A stretch of DNA of 8,615 bases from an uncultured Eubacteriales bacterium (GTDB taxonomy: Bacteria > Bacillota > Clostridia > UMGS1840). This document shows, piece by piece, positions 1-5,824 of the stretch (position 1 is its first letter; every line of letters begins with the position of its first letter). Both the position numbers and the translations under genes were made by a program. The stretch covers positions 1-8,615 of the forward strand of contig USLP01000042.1 in the NCBI GenBank assembly GCA_900555525.1, written 5' to 3'. The notes under the pieces were generated by a model. It made no database searches and was not told where the DNA came from. It saw nothing but the letters and a program-made list of their open reading frames with translations.

Positions 1-694
1 TTTTCAGGCGGACATTTAACAGATATTTATGAAAAGTCGTATCGGCACAGCTTTTCAGAAGCCTGTTTATGTGATACGGGTGATAGCCTATTTCCCTTGC
101 GGCATCTGTATTGCTTATATTTTTTGAAAAGTTTTTCTCTATATATTCTATAATTTTCTGCGCCTTTCCGAAAGACTGCAAAGTTGAAAAAGACGATGCG
201 CGCAGTATATGTATTATAATTTCTTTCATTAGAGCGGAACAAATTTCCTCCGAAAAAAGAAGCTTTTTCTCATGCTCCGCAATAAGGCTGTCAAGCTTTG
301 GCAAAAGCTCCTCCATACCGTATAAAACAATCGGATTGTTCAGCTTTTCGCCATCCGAAAAAGTTATTTTTTCGCATACCTTTGCGTTATTTTCATCATT
401 TGGTTTCATAAGCGGAAAAAAGTTCTTTTTTTGAGAATTTTTTTGCGTATAATCAAAATTCACCGAAATAAGCGTGAGAGGTTTTTCTATGATAAAGCGG
501 TACACAGTTCCGCTTTGCCACAAAAACACCGCATTTTCTTCTGCATTGTATTCCCTGCCGTTTATATAAAGCTTCGCTTTTCCGTCTGTAACAAAAAATA
601 ATCTGTGGTCATATGTACTGACATTCTCTTTCCAGTCGGAAGAAATTACAGTATCCGCAAAACGCACAAACGGATTAATTTCTGAAATTTTCAT
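1..694 (-). CDS. AraC-family transcriptional regulator, truncated at window edge
   Basis: Probable cytoplasmic DNA-binding regulator of the AraC/XylS family. 231 residues are visible from the ATG at 692-694; the frame stays open through base 1, so the C-terminal end is missing. Residues 1-95 look like the N-terminal cupin sensing domain (YDHRLFFVTDGKAKLYINGREY, then an aromatic beta-rich stretch). Residues 175-231 hold the first helix-turn-helix (AQKIIEYIEKNFSKNIS, AAREIGYHPYHINRLLK) and the start of the linker helix (YLLNVRLK). The second helix-turn-helix, usually about 45-50 more residues, would lie to the left of the window. An AAAGGA ribosome site stands about 7 bases before the ATG, and a good promoter lies upstream at 738-766. 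It is divergent from the YgjV-family gene. The effector is unknown; sugar sensing is typical of the family but not shown here. Confidence 0.88.
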   Translation of the reverse strand, partial: MKISEINPFVRFADTVISSDWKENVSTYDHRLFFVTDGKAKLYINGREYNAEENAVFLWQSGTVYRFIIEKPLTLISVNFDYTQKNSQKKNFFPLMKPNDENNAKVCEKITFSDGEKLNNPIVLYGMEELLPKLDSLIAEHEKKLLFSEEICSALMKEIIIHILRASSFSTLQSFGKAQKIIEYIEKNFSKNISNTDAAREIGYHPYHINRLLKSCADTTFHKYLLNVRLK

Positions 695-737
695 AATATG
701 TTCCTTTTTTATAGTTTTTTGTTTGTTATCTGTATTT

Positions 738-766
738 ATTATACACTACTTTTGTGATAAAATCAA
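738..766 (-). promoter_or_regulatory. sigma-A type promoter of the truncated AraC gene
   Basis: Read on the minus strand, TTGATT (761-766) is followed by a 17-base spacer and a perfect TATAAT (738-743). This would start transcription near 731, giving a leader of about 37 bases before the ATG at 694. Seen directly; activity is inferred. Confidence 0.7.
755..763 (+). promoter_or_regulatory. extended -10 promoter candidate for the YgjV-family gene
   Basis: TGATAAAAT at 755-763 fits an extended -10 element (TG, one base, TAAAAT). The -35 region at the right distance (735-740, TTTATT) is poor. Transcription would start near 770, 25 bases before the ATG at 795. It lies face to face with, and overlaps, the -35 element of the minus-strand promoter. 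Confidence 0.4.
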
Positions 767-781
767 TAGAAAAAAAGAAAA

Positions 782-786
782 AGAGG
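782..786 (+). promoter_or_regulatory. ribosome binding site that fixes the YgjV-family start
   Basis: AGAGG at 782-786 stands 8 bases before the ATG at 795. The earlier in-frame ATG at 723 has no such site and would lie upstream of the candidate promoter, so 795 is preferred. Confidence 0.7.
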
Positions 787-794
787 TAAAATTT

Positions 795-1298
795 ATGTTT
801 TGGGGACAAATAGTCGGAATTGCGGCGATTTTGGTATCGTCTTTAATTTACTTACAACCGAAAAGAAAACTTGTTATATTATGCAAGCTTATCACGGATT
901 TTTTATGGATAGCGCACCACTTCCTTATTTTCAGCTATACAGCGGCGGTAACCACTTCGGCGGCTGTTTTTCGTGAACTTATTTTTATGCAAAATAAAAA
1001 ATGGGCAAGAAGTAAAATCTGGCTTTACATATTTTCCGCCGTCTTTATCCTGTCATCGGTTCTGACATGGAAAAATATATACAGCATTTTCCCTGCGGTA
1101 TCTTCCATTTTTGCGACAATTGCGTTTTACAGCACGGATATGAAAAAAATCCGTATCTTCGGTTTTATATCCTCCGTGGGAATGCTTGCATACGGAATAC
1201 ACTATTTTTCCGTACCCACAATAATTAACGAAATAATAGTGGAAACGTCAATTGTCATAATGCTTATTAAAAACAGAAAAACGATAAAATGCCGATGA
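795..1298 (+). CDS. YgjV-family small integral membrane protein
   Basis: A 167-residue, very hydrophobic protein resembling the Imp-YgjV family of bacterial inner-membrane proteins, whose function is not established. Six or so membrane segments are likely, at about residues 2-20, 26-46, 50-64, 74-92, 96-113, 118-137 and 141-158, with short basic loops (QPKRK, QNKKWARSK, DMKKIR) and a basic tail (KNRKTIKCR). The family pattern is visible: an early segment followed by RK-rich loop, a FRELIF-type stretch after the third segment, and a late TIINEIIVE segment. The start at 795 is chosen over the in-frame ATG at 723 because only 795 has a well-placed AGAGG site. It stands alone, divergent from one AraC gene and converging on another with a 7-base gap; no clear terminator follows. 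No substrate can be read from the sequence. The family call rests on remembered pattern, not on alignment. Confidence 0.72.
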   Translation: MFWGQIVGIAAILVSSLIYLQPKRKLVILCKLITDFLWIAHHFLIFSYTAAVTTSAAVFRELIFMQNKKWARSKIWLYIFSAVFILSSVLTWKNIYSIFPAVSSIFATIAFYSTDMKKIRIFGFISSVGMLAYGIHYFSVPTIINEIIVETSIVIMLIKNRKTIKCR

Positions 1299-1305
1299 AA
1301 CTTTT

Positions 1306-2130
1306 TTATCTGTATTTTCCGGGGCTTATGCCCGTATGACGCTTGAAAAATACATTGAAATAGTTTTGGTCATAAAAGCCGAGCATATACGATGTTTCCT
1401 TGACGCTTTTCCCCTCGCGCAGGAACTGCTTTGCGGTATTTATTTTCATATTTCCGAAATATTCCATTACGCCGCCGCCCGAATACTTTTTGAATATCTT
1501 TTTGAGGTTTGGAAGGCTTGTTCCACAAAGATTTGCAATTGCTTCCGCATCAAGTCTCTTGTCTATATTTTCCTCCATTATGCGTATTGCTGCAGTATAT
1601 TTTTCGGCAGAACCGAAGCCGATTACATTTTTTTTAGAGTCGCCCATTGCGAATATCCGAAGCATTAGGTTTTCAAGCTCGTTTATAAAAATATCAGCTT
1701 CAAATTCGCAGTTTTCTTTTATGCTTACGATTTCCCCCACCCTTTGCTTTTCAAAAATCATATCGGATTTTTGAATAAGACGTTTCACTCTTTCAGAAAG
1801 TGCGCCCCCCAAGGAATAAATACCGTATTCGCTTTTTACCGCATTTTTTCCGGAAAACGTGAAAATCGCTATTTCCGGGGACGTGCCGTTTTCCGCCCAT
1901 ATTCTGTGAAATTCCATGGGTCGGTGTAAAAAACATTCTCCGTCTTTTAAGCTGTAAACATACTTCCCCGCTGTGATTCCGACTTCTCCGTCAAGCACGC
2001 AGACAAGCTCCCAAAAATCATGCGTTTCACCGTCAAAAAAGTAGTTTGAATCAAAGCGCTGCTTGAACACGGTATATATTCCCGTTATTTCAAAATTCTT
2101 ATCAATTTTAAATTCTTTTACTATCCTCAT
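1306..2130 (-). CDS. AraC-family transcriptional regulator, complete
   Basis: A 274-residue AraC/XylS-type regulator. Residues about 15-95 form a cupin-like sensing domain (HDFWELVCVLDGEVGITAG, then ECFLHRPMEFHRIW), with His37, Glu41 and His75 in positions typical of such folds. The C-terminal domain, about 176-274, has both helix-turn-helix units: LDAEAIANLCGTSLPNLKKIFKKYSG, then SVKETSYMLGFYDQNYFNVFFKRHTGISPGKYR split over the usual second unit and the classic closing motif (GF..QNYF..FFK...G.SP..YR). A GGGGTG ribosome site (2136-2141) stands 5 bases before the ATG. It is divergent from the oxidoreductase-kinase operon, the standard arrangement for a local activator, so control of that operon is the natural inference. 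The two inverted repeats in the shared 125-base region are candidate binding sites. Its inducer is unknown; an amino sugar or its derivative would fit the neighbours. Confidence 0.92.
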   Translation of the reverse strand: MRIVKEFKIDKNFEITGIYTVFKQRFDSNYFFDGETHDFWELVCVLDGEVGITAGKYVYSLKDGECFLHRPMEFHRIWAENGTSPEIAIFTFSGKNAVKSEYGIYSLGGALSERVKRLIQKSDMIFEKQRVGEIVSIKENCEFEADIFINELENLMLRIFAMGDSKKNVIGFGSAEKYTAAIRIMEENIDKRLDAEAIANLCGTSLPNLKKIFKKYSGGGVMEYFGNMKINTAKQFLREGKSVKETSYMLGFYDQNYFNVFFKRHTGISPGKYR

Positions 2131-2166
2131 GAAAGCACCCCGAATTATCTAAAATCAAATATTTTT

Positions 2167-2182
2167 TATACAAAATTGTATA
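2167..2182. promoter_or_regulatory. 16-base perfect palindrome, operator candidate
   Basis: TATACAA (2167-2173) and TTGTATA (2176-2182) are perfect inverted copies with a 2-base centre. It abuts the proposed -35 element of the plus-strand promoter (2181-2186) and lies downstream of the minus-strand promoter. The AT-rich setting makes chance occurrence possible. Confidence 0.4.
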
Positions 2183-2209
2183 TACATTATATTTTAAATA
2201 CTGTATAAT
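2181..2209 (+). promoter_or_regulatory. promoter of the oxidoreductase-nahK operon
   Basis: TATACA (2181-2186, four of six matches to TTGACA), a 17-base spacer, and a perfect TATAAT (2204-2209). The start would be near 2216, about 40 bases before the ATG at 2256, with a strong GGAGG site at 2241-2245. The weak -35 is consistent with a need for an activator, which is an inference. Confidence 0.6.
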
Positions 2210-2230
2210 ATTAACATAAGATTTAATATT
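2207..2230. promoter_or_regulatory. 8+8+8 inverted repeat over both promoters, operator candidate
   Basis: AATATTAA (2207-2214) and TTAATATT (2223-2230) are perfect inverted copies around an 8-base centre. The site covers the end of the plus-strand -10 element, and the -10 element and spacer of the minus-strand promoter, so a bound protein could influence both directions. The arms are pure A/T, so chance is a real alternative. Confidence 0.35.
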
Positions 2231-2236
2231 TGTCAA
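2208..2236 (-). promoter_or_regulatory. promoter of the complete AraC-family gene
   Basis: On the minus strand a perfect TTGACA (2231-2236) is followed by 17 bases and TAATAT (2208-2213), with a TG extension one base before it. This gives a leader of about 70 bases to the ATG at 2130. A second candidate (TATAAT at 2186-2191 with TTAATA at 2209-2214, 17-base spacer) overlaps it. Confidence 0.6.
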
Positions 2237-2255
2237 GTATGGAGGACATAAAAAA

Positions 2256-3506
2256 ATGAAAACTTTAACAATCGCACTTATAGGCGGCGGCGGAAGAGGA
2301 AGCGGTTATAAAAAATTTAAGGTAACGGCTATTGCAGAGCCTGTTCCCGAAAAAAGAGAATACCTTGCAAAGCTTCACAACATTCCTGAGGACAGGCAGT
2401 TTGCAACTTGGGAGGAACTTTTGGCACAGGGAAAAATCGCTGATATTGCAATGATTTGCACGCAGGACAGAGACCACTTTGCACCTGCTATGAAAGCAAT
2501 GGAACTGAAATATGACTTACTTTTGGAAAAGCCTATTTCTCCGTTCCCCGAAGAATGTAAAAAAATTGCACAGGCGGCAAAGGATAACAACGTAAAAGTT
2601 TTGGTTTGCCATGTTCTGCGATATACCAACTTCTACAAAACAATAAAGAATTTCATTGACGACGGCAAGCTCGGCGAAATAATGAATATAGATCACACCG
2701 AGGGCGTCGGAAACATTCATCAAAGCCACAGCTTTGTAAGAGGAAACTGGAAAAATTCCGACGAATCCGCGCCTATGATTCTTGCAAAATCATGTCATGA
2801 TACTGATTTGTTGCAATGGCTTATAGATAAGCCCTGCACGAAGGTACAGTCTTTCGGTTCGCTTTCTTACTTCAAAAAAGAAAATGCGCCCGAGGGCTCT
2901 CCCGAATACTGCATGGACGGCTGTCCCGCAAAAGACACTTGCTACTACTACGCTCCCAATCTTTACAAAAAAGGCGAATGGGCGGAGTGCTTAAGAGATA
3001 TTGTTGCAAATAAATTTGAGCCTACGGACGATGAAGTAAACGAAGCTTTAAGACACGGACCGTACGGAAAATGCGCTTTCAAATGCAACAACAACGTTGT
3101 TGACCATCAGGTTGTAAATATGCAGTTCGGCGATGATAAATACGTAACATTCACAATGTCCGCATTCAACAAAGGCGGAAGAACGACAACAATAATGGGA
3201 ACAAAGGGTGAGCTTCATGCAAATATGGAGGACAGCTCAATCACATTTTACAGCTTTGAAACTAAAAAGACCGAAGTTATCATGGAACCCGACAAGAATT
3301 TTGACGATACGATAAACGGAGGACACGGCGGCGGAGACGCAGGCATAATGAATGATCTGTATGACTTTATTGCAAACGATAAACCTTCAAAATCCGTTTC
3401 GGATATTTCGGTTTCATGCAAAAACCACTTGATTAATTTTGCCGCAGAAGAAGCAAGAGTAAACGGCGGCGTTATAGATATGGAAGAATATGAGAGGAGC
3501 TTATAA
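2256..3506 (+). CDS. Gfo/Idh/MocA-family NAD(P)-dependent oxidoreductase with cysteine-rich segment
   Basis: A 416-residue cytoplasmic sugar or polyol dehydrogenase of the glucose-fructose oxidoreductase / inositol dehydrogenase family. The N-terminal Rossmann fold (1-120) shows the nucleotide loop GGGGRGSGY (10-18) and the family signature EKP (91-93) with the likely catalytic Lys92. The C-terminal alpha/beta domain shows CHDTDLLQWL (180-189), where the His-Asp pair fits the catalytic region, and late motifs GRTTTIMGTKGEL and GGHGGGD (355-361). Residues 205-285 form an insert rich in cysteine (219, 223, 229, 245, 273, 277), including CMDGCPAKDTCYYYAPNLY, which suggests a bound metal. Start: GGAGG at 2241-2245, 10 bases before the ATG. 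It is the first gene of an operon with nahK, one base apart. The substrate cannot be read from the sequence; an amino sugar or a released glycan sugar would fit the partner. Family assignment is firm, specificity is not. Confidence 0.9.
   Translation: MKTLTIALIGGGGRGSGYKKFKVTAIAEPVPEKREYLAKLHNIPEDRQFATWEELLAQGKIADIAMICTQDRDHFAPAMKAMELKYDLLLEKPISPFPEECKKIAQAAKDNNVKVLVCHVLRYTNFYKTIKNFIDDGKLGEIMNIDHTEGVGNIHQSHSFVRGNWKNSDESAPMILAKSCHDTDLLQWLIDKPCTKVQSFGSLSYFKKENAPEGSPEYCMDGCPAKDTCYYYAPNLYKKGEWAECLRDIVANKFEPTDDEVNEALRHGPYGKCAFKCNNNVVDHQVVNMQFGDDKYVTFTMSAFNKGGRTTTIMGTKGELHANMEDSSITFYSFETKKTEVIMEPDKNFDDTINGGHGGGDAGIMNDLYDFIANDKPSKSVSDISVSCKNHLINFAAEEARVNGGVIDMEEYERSL
3495..3499 (+). promoter_or_regulatory. 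ribosome binding site that fixes the nahK start
   Basis: AGGAG at 3495-3499, inside the last codons of the oxidoreductase gene, is 8 bases before the ATG at 3508. An in-frame ATG at 3490 lies before this site and would put the start inside the upstream gene, so 3508 is preferred. Confidence 0.75.
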
Positions 3507-3507
3507 A

Positions 3508-4590
3508 ATGCAGTACAATTTGAAAGAGATACTTAAGCATTTCAATTTCGATGTACAAACGGCGCCGTACGGAAACGGACTAATCAACGAGACATTTCTT
3601 ATTGAATCTGACCCGTCATACATCTTGCAAAGAATTAACACAAAGGTTTTCCGTGAGCCTGAAGGACTTATGGAAAATATACTTAACGTAACGGAATTTT
3701 TGAGAAAGAAAATTATCGCAAACGGCGGAGACCCCGACCGTGAAACACTTTCGCTGATACTTACAAACGACGGCAAAAGCTACTACAAGGCAGACGAGGA
3801 CGCATATTTCAGAATTTATAAATTCATTGACAATTCATGCACGATTGATTATCCCGAAACCATGGAACAGCTTGCAAGCGGTGCTAAAGCATTCGGCAAA
3901 TTTCAAAGAATGCTTGATGATTTTCCTGCCGAAACGCTTTATGAAACAATACCCGATTTTCATAATACACCCGTCAGATTCGAGGCTTTCAAAAAAGCCG
4001 TTAAAGATGATGCTGCAGGCAGACTTAAGGACGTCCAAAAAGAAGTGGAATTTTTCATGGCAAGAGAAAATTACGCAAGCATAGTTACCGACGGCATAAA
4101 AAGCGGTGATATTCCTCTGCGTGTTACGCATAACGATACAAAATTCAATAACGTTCTTTTTGATAAGGACACAAAGGAAGGCGTATGCGTTATTGACCTT
4201 GATACGGTTATGCCGGGTTCGCTTTTGTATGATTACGGCGACGCTCTGCGTTTTGCAGGCTCAAGCGGTGCGGAGGACGAAGTGGATTTATCCAAAATCT
4301 ATTTCAATTTGGACGCATACAAATATTTCACTCTCGGCTACCTTTCCGAATTAAAGCCGTATCTCACAAAAAGAGAAACAGAGCTTATTCCTTTTTCCGT
4401 TAAGCTTATGACATTTGAATGCGGAATCCGTTTCTTGGGCGACTACCTAAACGGAGATACATATTTCAAAACCACAAGGGAGCATCATAACCTTGACCGT
4501 GCACGCACGCATATAAAGCTTATCGCGGATATGGAATCCAAAAAGGACGAAATGCACGCAATCTTATCCGACATACTGAAAAACGTGTAA
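3508..4590 (+). CDS. nahK: N-acetylhexosamine 1-kinase (NahK/LnpB type)
   Basis: A 360-residue kinase of the aminoglycoside phosphotransferase (APH) fold. NahK phosphorylates GlcNAc or GalNAc at the anomeric carbon with ATP, feeding UDP-sugar or amino-sugar metabolism in the cytoplasm. The length matches bifidobacterial NahK (about 359), and as I recall that protein the two agree in motif order throughout: YGNGLINETFLI (21-32), YILQRINT (38-45), FHNTPVRFEAFKKA (151-164), the catalytic loop VTHNDTKFNN (206-215) with likely base Asp210, metal-binding IDLDTVMPGS (229-238) with Asp230 and Asp232, and FECGIRFLGDYL (303-314). It is the second gene of an operon with the oxidoreductase, with probable translational coupling. 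The usual bifidobacterial partners (lacto-N-biose phosphorylase, uridylyltransferase, epimerase) are not in the window. Another sugar 1-kinase of the same subfamily remains possible. Confidence 0.82.
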   Translation: MQYNLKEILKHFNFDVQTAPYGNGLINETFLIESDPSYILQRINTKVFREPEGLMENILNVTEFLRKKIIANGGDPDRETLSLILTNDGKSYYKADEDAYFRIYKFIDNSCTIDYPETMEQLASGAKAFGKFQRMLDDFPAETLYETIPDFHNTPVRFEAFKKAVKDDAAGRLKDVQKEVEFFMARENYASIVTDGIKSGDIPLRVTHNDTKFNNVLFDKDTKEGVCVIDLDTVMPGSLLYDYGDALRFAGSSGAEDEVDLSKIYFNLDAYKYFTLGYLSELKPYLTKRETELIPFSVKLMTFECGIRFLGDYLNGDTYFKTTREHHNLDRARTHIKLIADMESKKDEMHAILSDILKNV

Positions 4591-4601
4591 CTTAATATTC
4601 T

Positions 4602-4638
4602 AAAAAAAGCAAGCAGAAACAAACTGCTTGCTTTTTTT
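4602..4638. terminator. bidirectional intrinsic terminator
   Basis: A 15-base-pair perfect stem: seven A then GCAAGCAG (4602-4616), a 7-base loop, then CTGCTTGC and seven T (4624-4638). The T run serves the nahK operon on the plus strand, and the A run becomes a T run for the converging minus-strand operon. The stop codon of the minus-strand gene overlaps its last two bases. Confidence 0.93.
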
Positions 4639-5122
4639 AATCTGCGTTGCCGCCGATAGGATTTATTTTTGCGGTGTATGATGTTACGGTAAGCTTTGCC
4701 ATCATGGTGCGGTTTAAAACATTTTTGTTGTAGCTGAAATTTTCATCTTTAACATAAGATTTCAGCATAATATCCATTGCCTTTTCCTTTTCGCAGTCCT
4801 CCAAAAATGCAATTTCAGCCGTTCCCATAAAGCATTTATACCGCATTGTTACATCTTTTTTATCATAGGTTATTTCCGTTTTGTGCGCACAGTCCATTTC
4901 AAAGGAACAGACTTTGTTTTTCTTCATAAGTTCGTATTTGCGCCCTGCTGTTGCACCGTGAATATAAAAATAAATTTGTTTATCTACAATTTCATATCCA
5001 AAGCTTAAAGGTACTATATACGGGCAGTTTTCGTCCGACAGTCCGAGGCGAATTGTGCCGCACTCCGAAATAATCTGCTTTATTTCTTCAAAATCGGTTA
5101 CTTCTCTGTCTTTTCGTCTCAT
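4637..5122 (-). CDS. Nim-like pyridoxamine 5'-phosphate oxidase family protein (FMN-binding)
   Basis: A 161-residue split-barrel flavoprotein of the Pyridox_ox_2 / NimA-like group. Such proteins usually bind FMN as dimers; some reduce 5-nitroimidazoles, but most have unknown substrates. Typical signs are the opening MRRKDREVTDFEEI, the strand YIVPLSFGYE (35-44), the cofactor region IYFYIHGATAGRKYELMKKN (50-69) with His55, and a closing strand LTVTSYTAKINPIGG (144-158). The length is normal for the group. Start: the GAGGA site is 6 bases before the ATG, and the last bases of the upstream ung gene supply part of it, so the two are probably translationally coupled. It is the last gene of the minus-strand operon and ends in the shared terminator. 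There is no evidence here for drug resistance. Confidence 0.82.
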   Translation of the reverse strand: MRRKDREVTDFEEIKQIISECGTIRLGLSDENCPYIVPLSFGYEIVDKQIYFYIHGATAGRKYELMKKNKVCSFEMDCAHKTEITYDKKDVTMRYKCFMGTAEIAFLEDCEKEKAMDIMLKSYVKDENFSYNKNVLNRTMMAKLTVTSYTAKINPIGGNAD

Positions 5123-5128
5123 ATGTAT

Positions 5129-5134
5129 TCCTCA
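5129..5134 (-). promoter_or_regulatory. ribosome site overlapping the ung stop codon
   Basis: On the minus strand TGAGGA contains both the ung stop codon (TGA, 5132-5134) and the ribosome site of the next gene, 6 bases from its ATG. This suggests coupled translation. Confidence 0.6.
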
Positions 5135-5803
5135 TTTTATCTGCCAGTCAATCGGTGTCTGCCCCGTTCTTTGCAGAAATTCATTTGCCTTTGAAAAATG
5201 CTTACAGCCGAAAAATCCACGGTAAGCCGAAAGCGGACTTGGGTGAGCCGTTTCCAAAACAAGGTGCGCAGGGTTTGTAACAAGCGCGCGCTTTTCCCGT
5301 GCATTGCTTCCCCAAAACATATAGACAACAGGCTTTTGACGGGAATTTAAAAGTCTGATAATCTCTGATGTAAAAATTTCCCAGCCGCAGTTTCTGTGCG
5401 AATTTGCCTCCGCGCGGCGTACCGTAAGCACGTTGTTAAGGAGAAGAACTCCCTGCTTCGCCCAATCGGACAAACATCCGTGATTCGGAATAGTACATCC
5501 CAAATCGTCATGAATCTCCTTATAAATATTAAGGAGCGACGGAGGAATTGTTACCCCCTTTTTCACGGAAAAGCTTAACCCGTGCGCCTGATTCGGTTCG
5601 TGATATGGGTCTTGTCCCAAAATTACAACCTTAACGTTTGAGTATGACGTATATTTAAGCGCATTAAAAATGTCATACATATCGGGATAGACCGTGTGAT
5701 GCGAATATTCTTCTACCAAAAACTGCCGAAGCTTAAGATAATACGGCTTTGTAAATTCATCTCTTAAGAGTATATCCCATTCGTTACCAAATTTTACCAC
5801 CAC
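5132..5803 (-). CDS. ung: uracil-DNA glycosylase, family 1
   Basis: A 223-residue cytoplasmic repair enzyme that removes uracil from DNA and starts base excision repair. All family-1 landmarks are present: the water-activating motif GQDPYH (63-68, catalytic Asp65), [10 protein letters not shown] (120-129, Asn123 for uracil recognition), [10 protein letters not shown] (159-168), and the DNA-intercalating loop [17 protein letters not shown] (187-203, catalytic His187, Leu191). The end TPIDWQ matches the family end. Length is normal and nothing is missing. There is no early ATG; two adjacent GTG codons (5801-5803 and 5798-5800) are possible starts. An AAGGGG site at 5809-5814 is 5 bases from the first and 8 from the second, so the second may be the true one. 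It follows the phosphorylase gene by 21 bases and precedes the flavoprotein gene by 9, so it is probably co-transcribed with both. Confidence 0.97.
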   Translation of the reverse strand: MVVKFGNEWDILLRDEFTKPYYLKLRQFLVEEYSHHTVYPDMYDIFNALKYTSYSNVKVVILGQDPYHEPNQAHGLSFSVKKGVTIPPSLLNIYKEIHDDLGCTIPNHGCLSDWAKQGVLLLNNVLTVRRAEANSHRNCGWEIFTSEIIRLLNSRQKPVVYMFWGSNAREKRALVTNPAHLVLETAHPSPLSAYRGFFGCKHFSKANEFLQRTGQTPIDWQIK

Positions 5804-5824
5804 GGTCTCCCCTTTCGTTTTTGT

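Noticed and set aside
723..794. Longer YgjV-family protein starting at the ATG at 723
   Set aside because: The extra 24 residues are charged and unlike the family, there is no ribosome site before 723, and the stretch coincides with the promoter elements of the divergent gene.
1283..1310. Terminator between the YgjV-family gene and the second AraC gene (GATAAAA and TTTTATC arms)
   Set aside because: The stem is only seven pairs, almost all A-T, with a 14-base loop; it would be too weak.
1322..1333. GGGC-TTAT-GCCC hairpin at the end of the second AraC gene
   Set aside because: Only four base pairs, inside coding sequence, with no T run on either strand.
2176..2209. TTGTAT as the -35 element for the TATAAT at 2204-2209
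   Set aside because: The spacer would be 22 bases; TATACA at 2181-2186 gives the standard 17.
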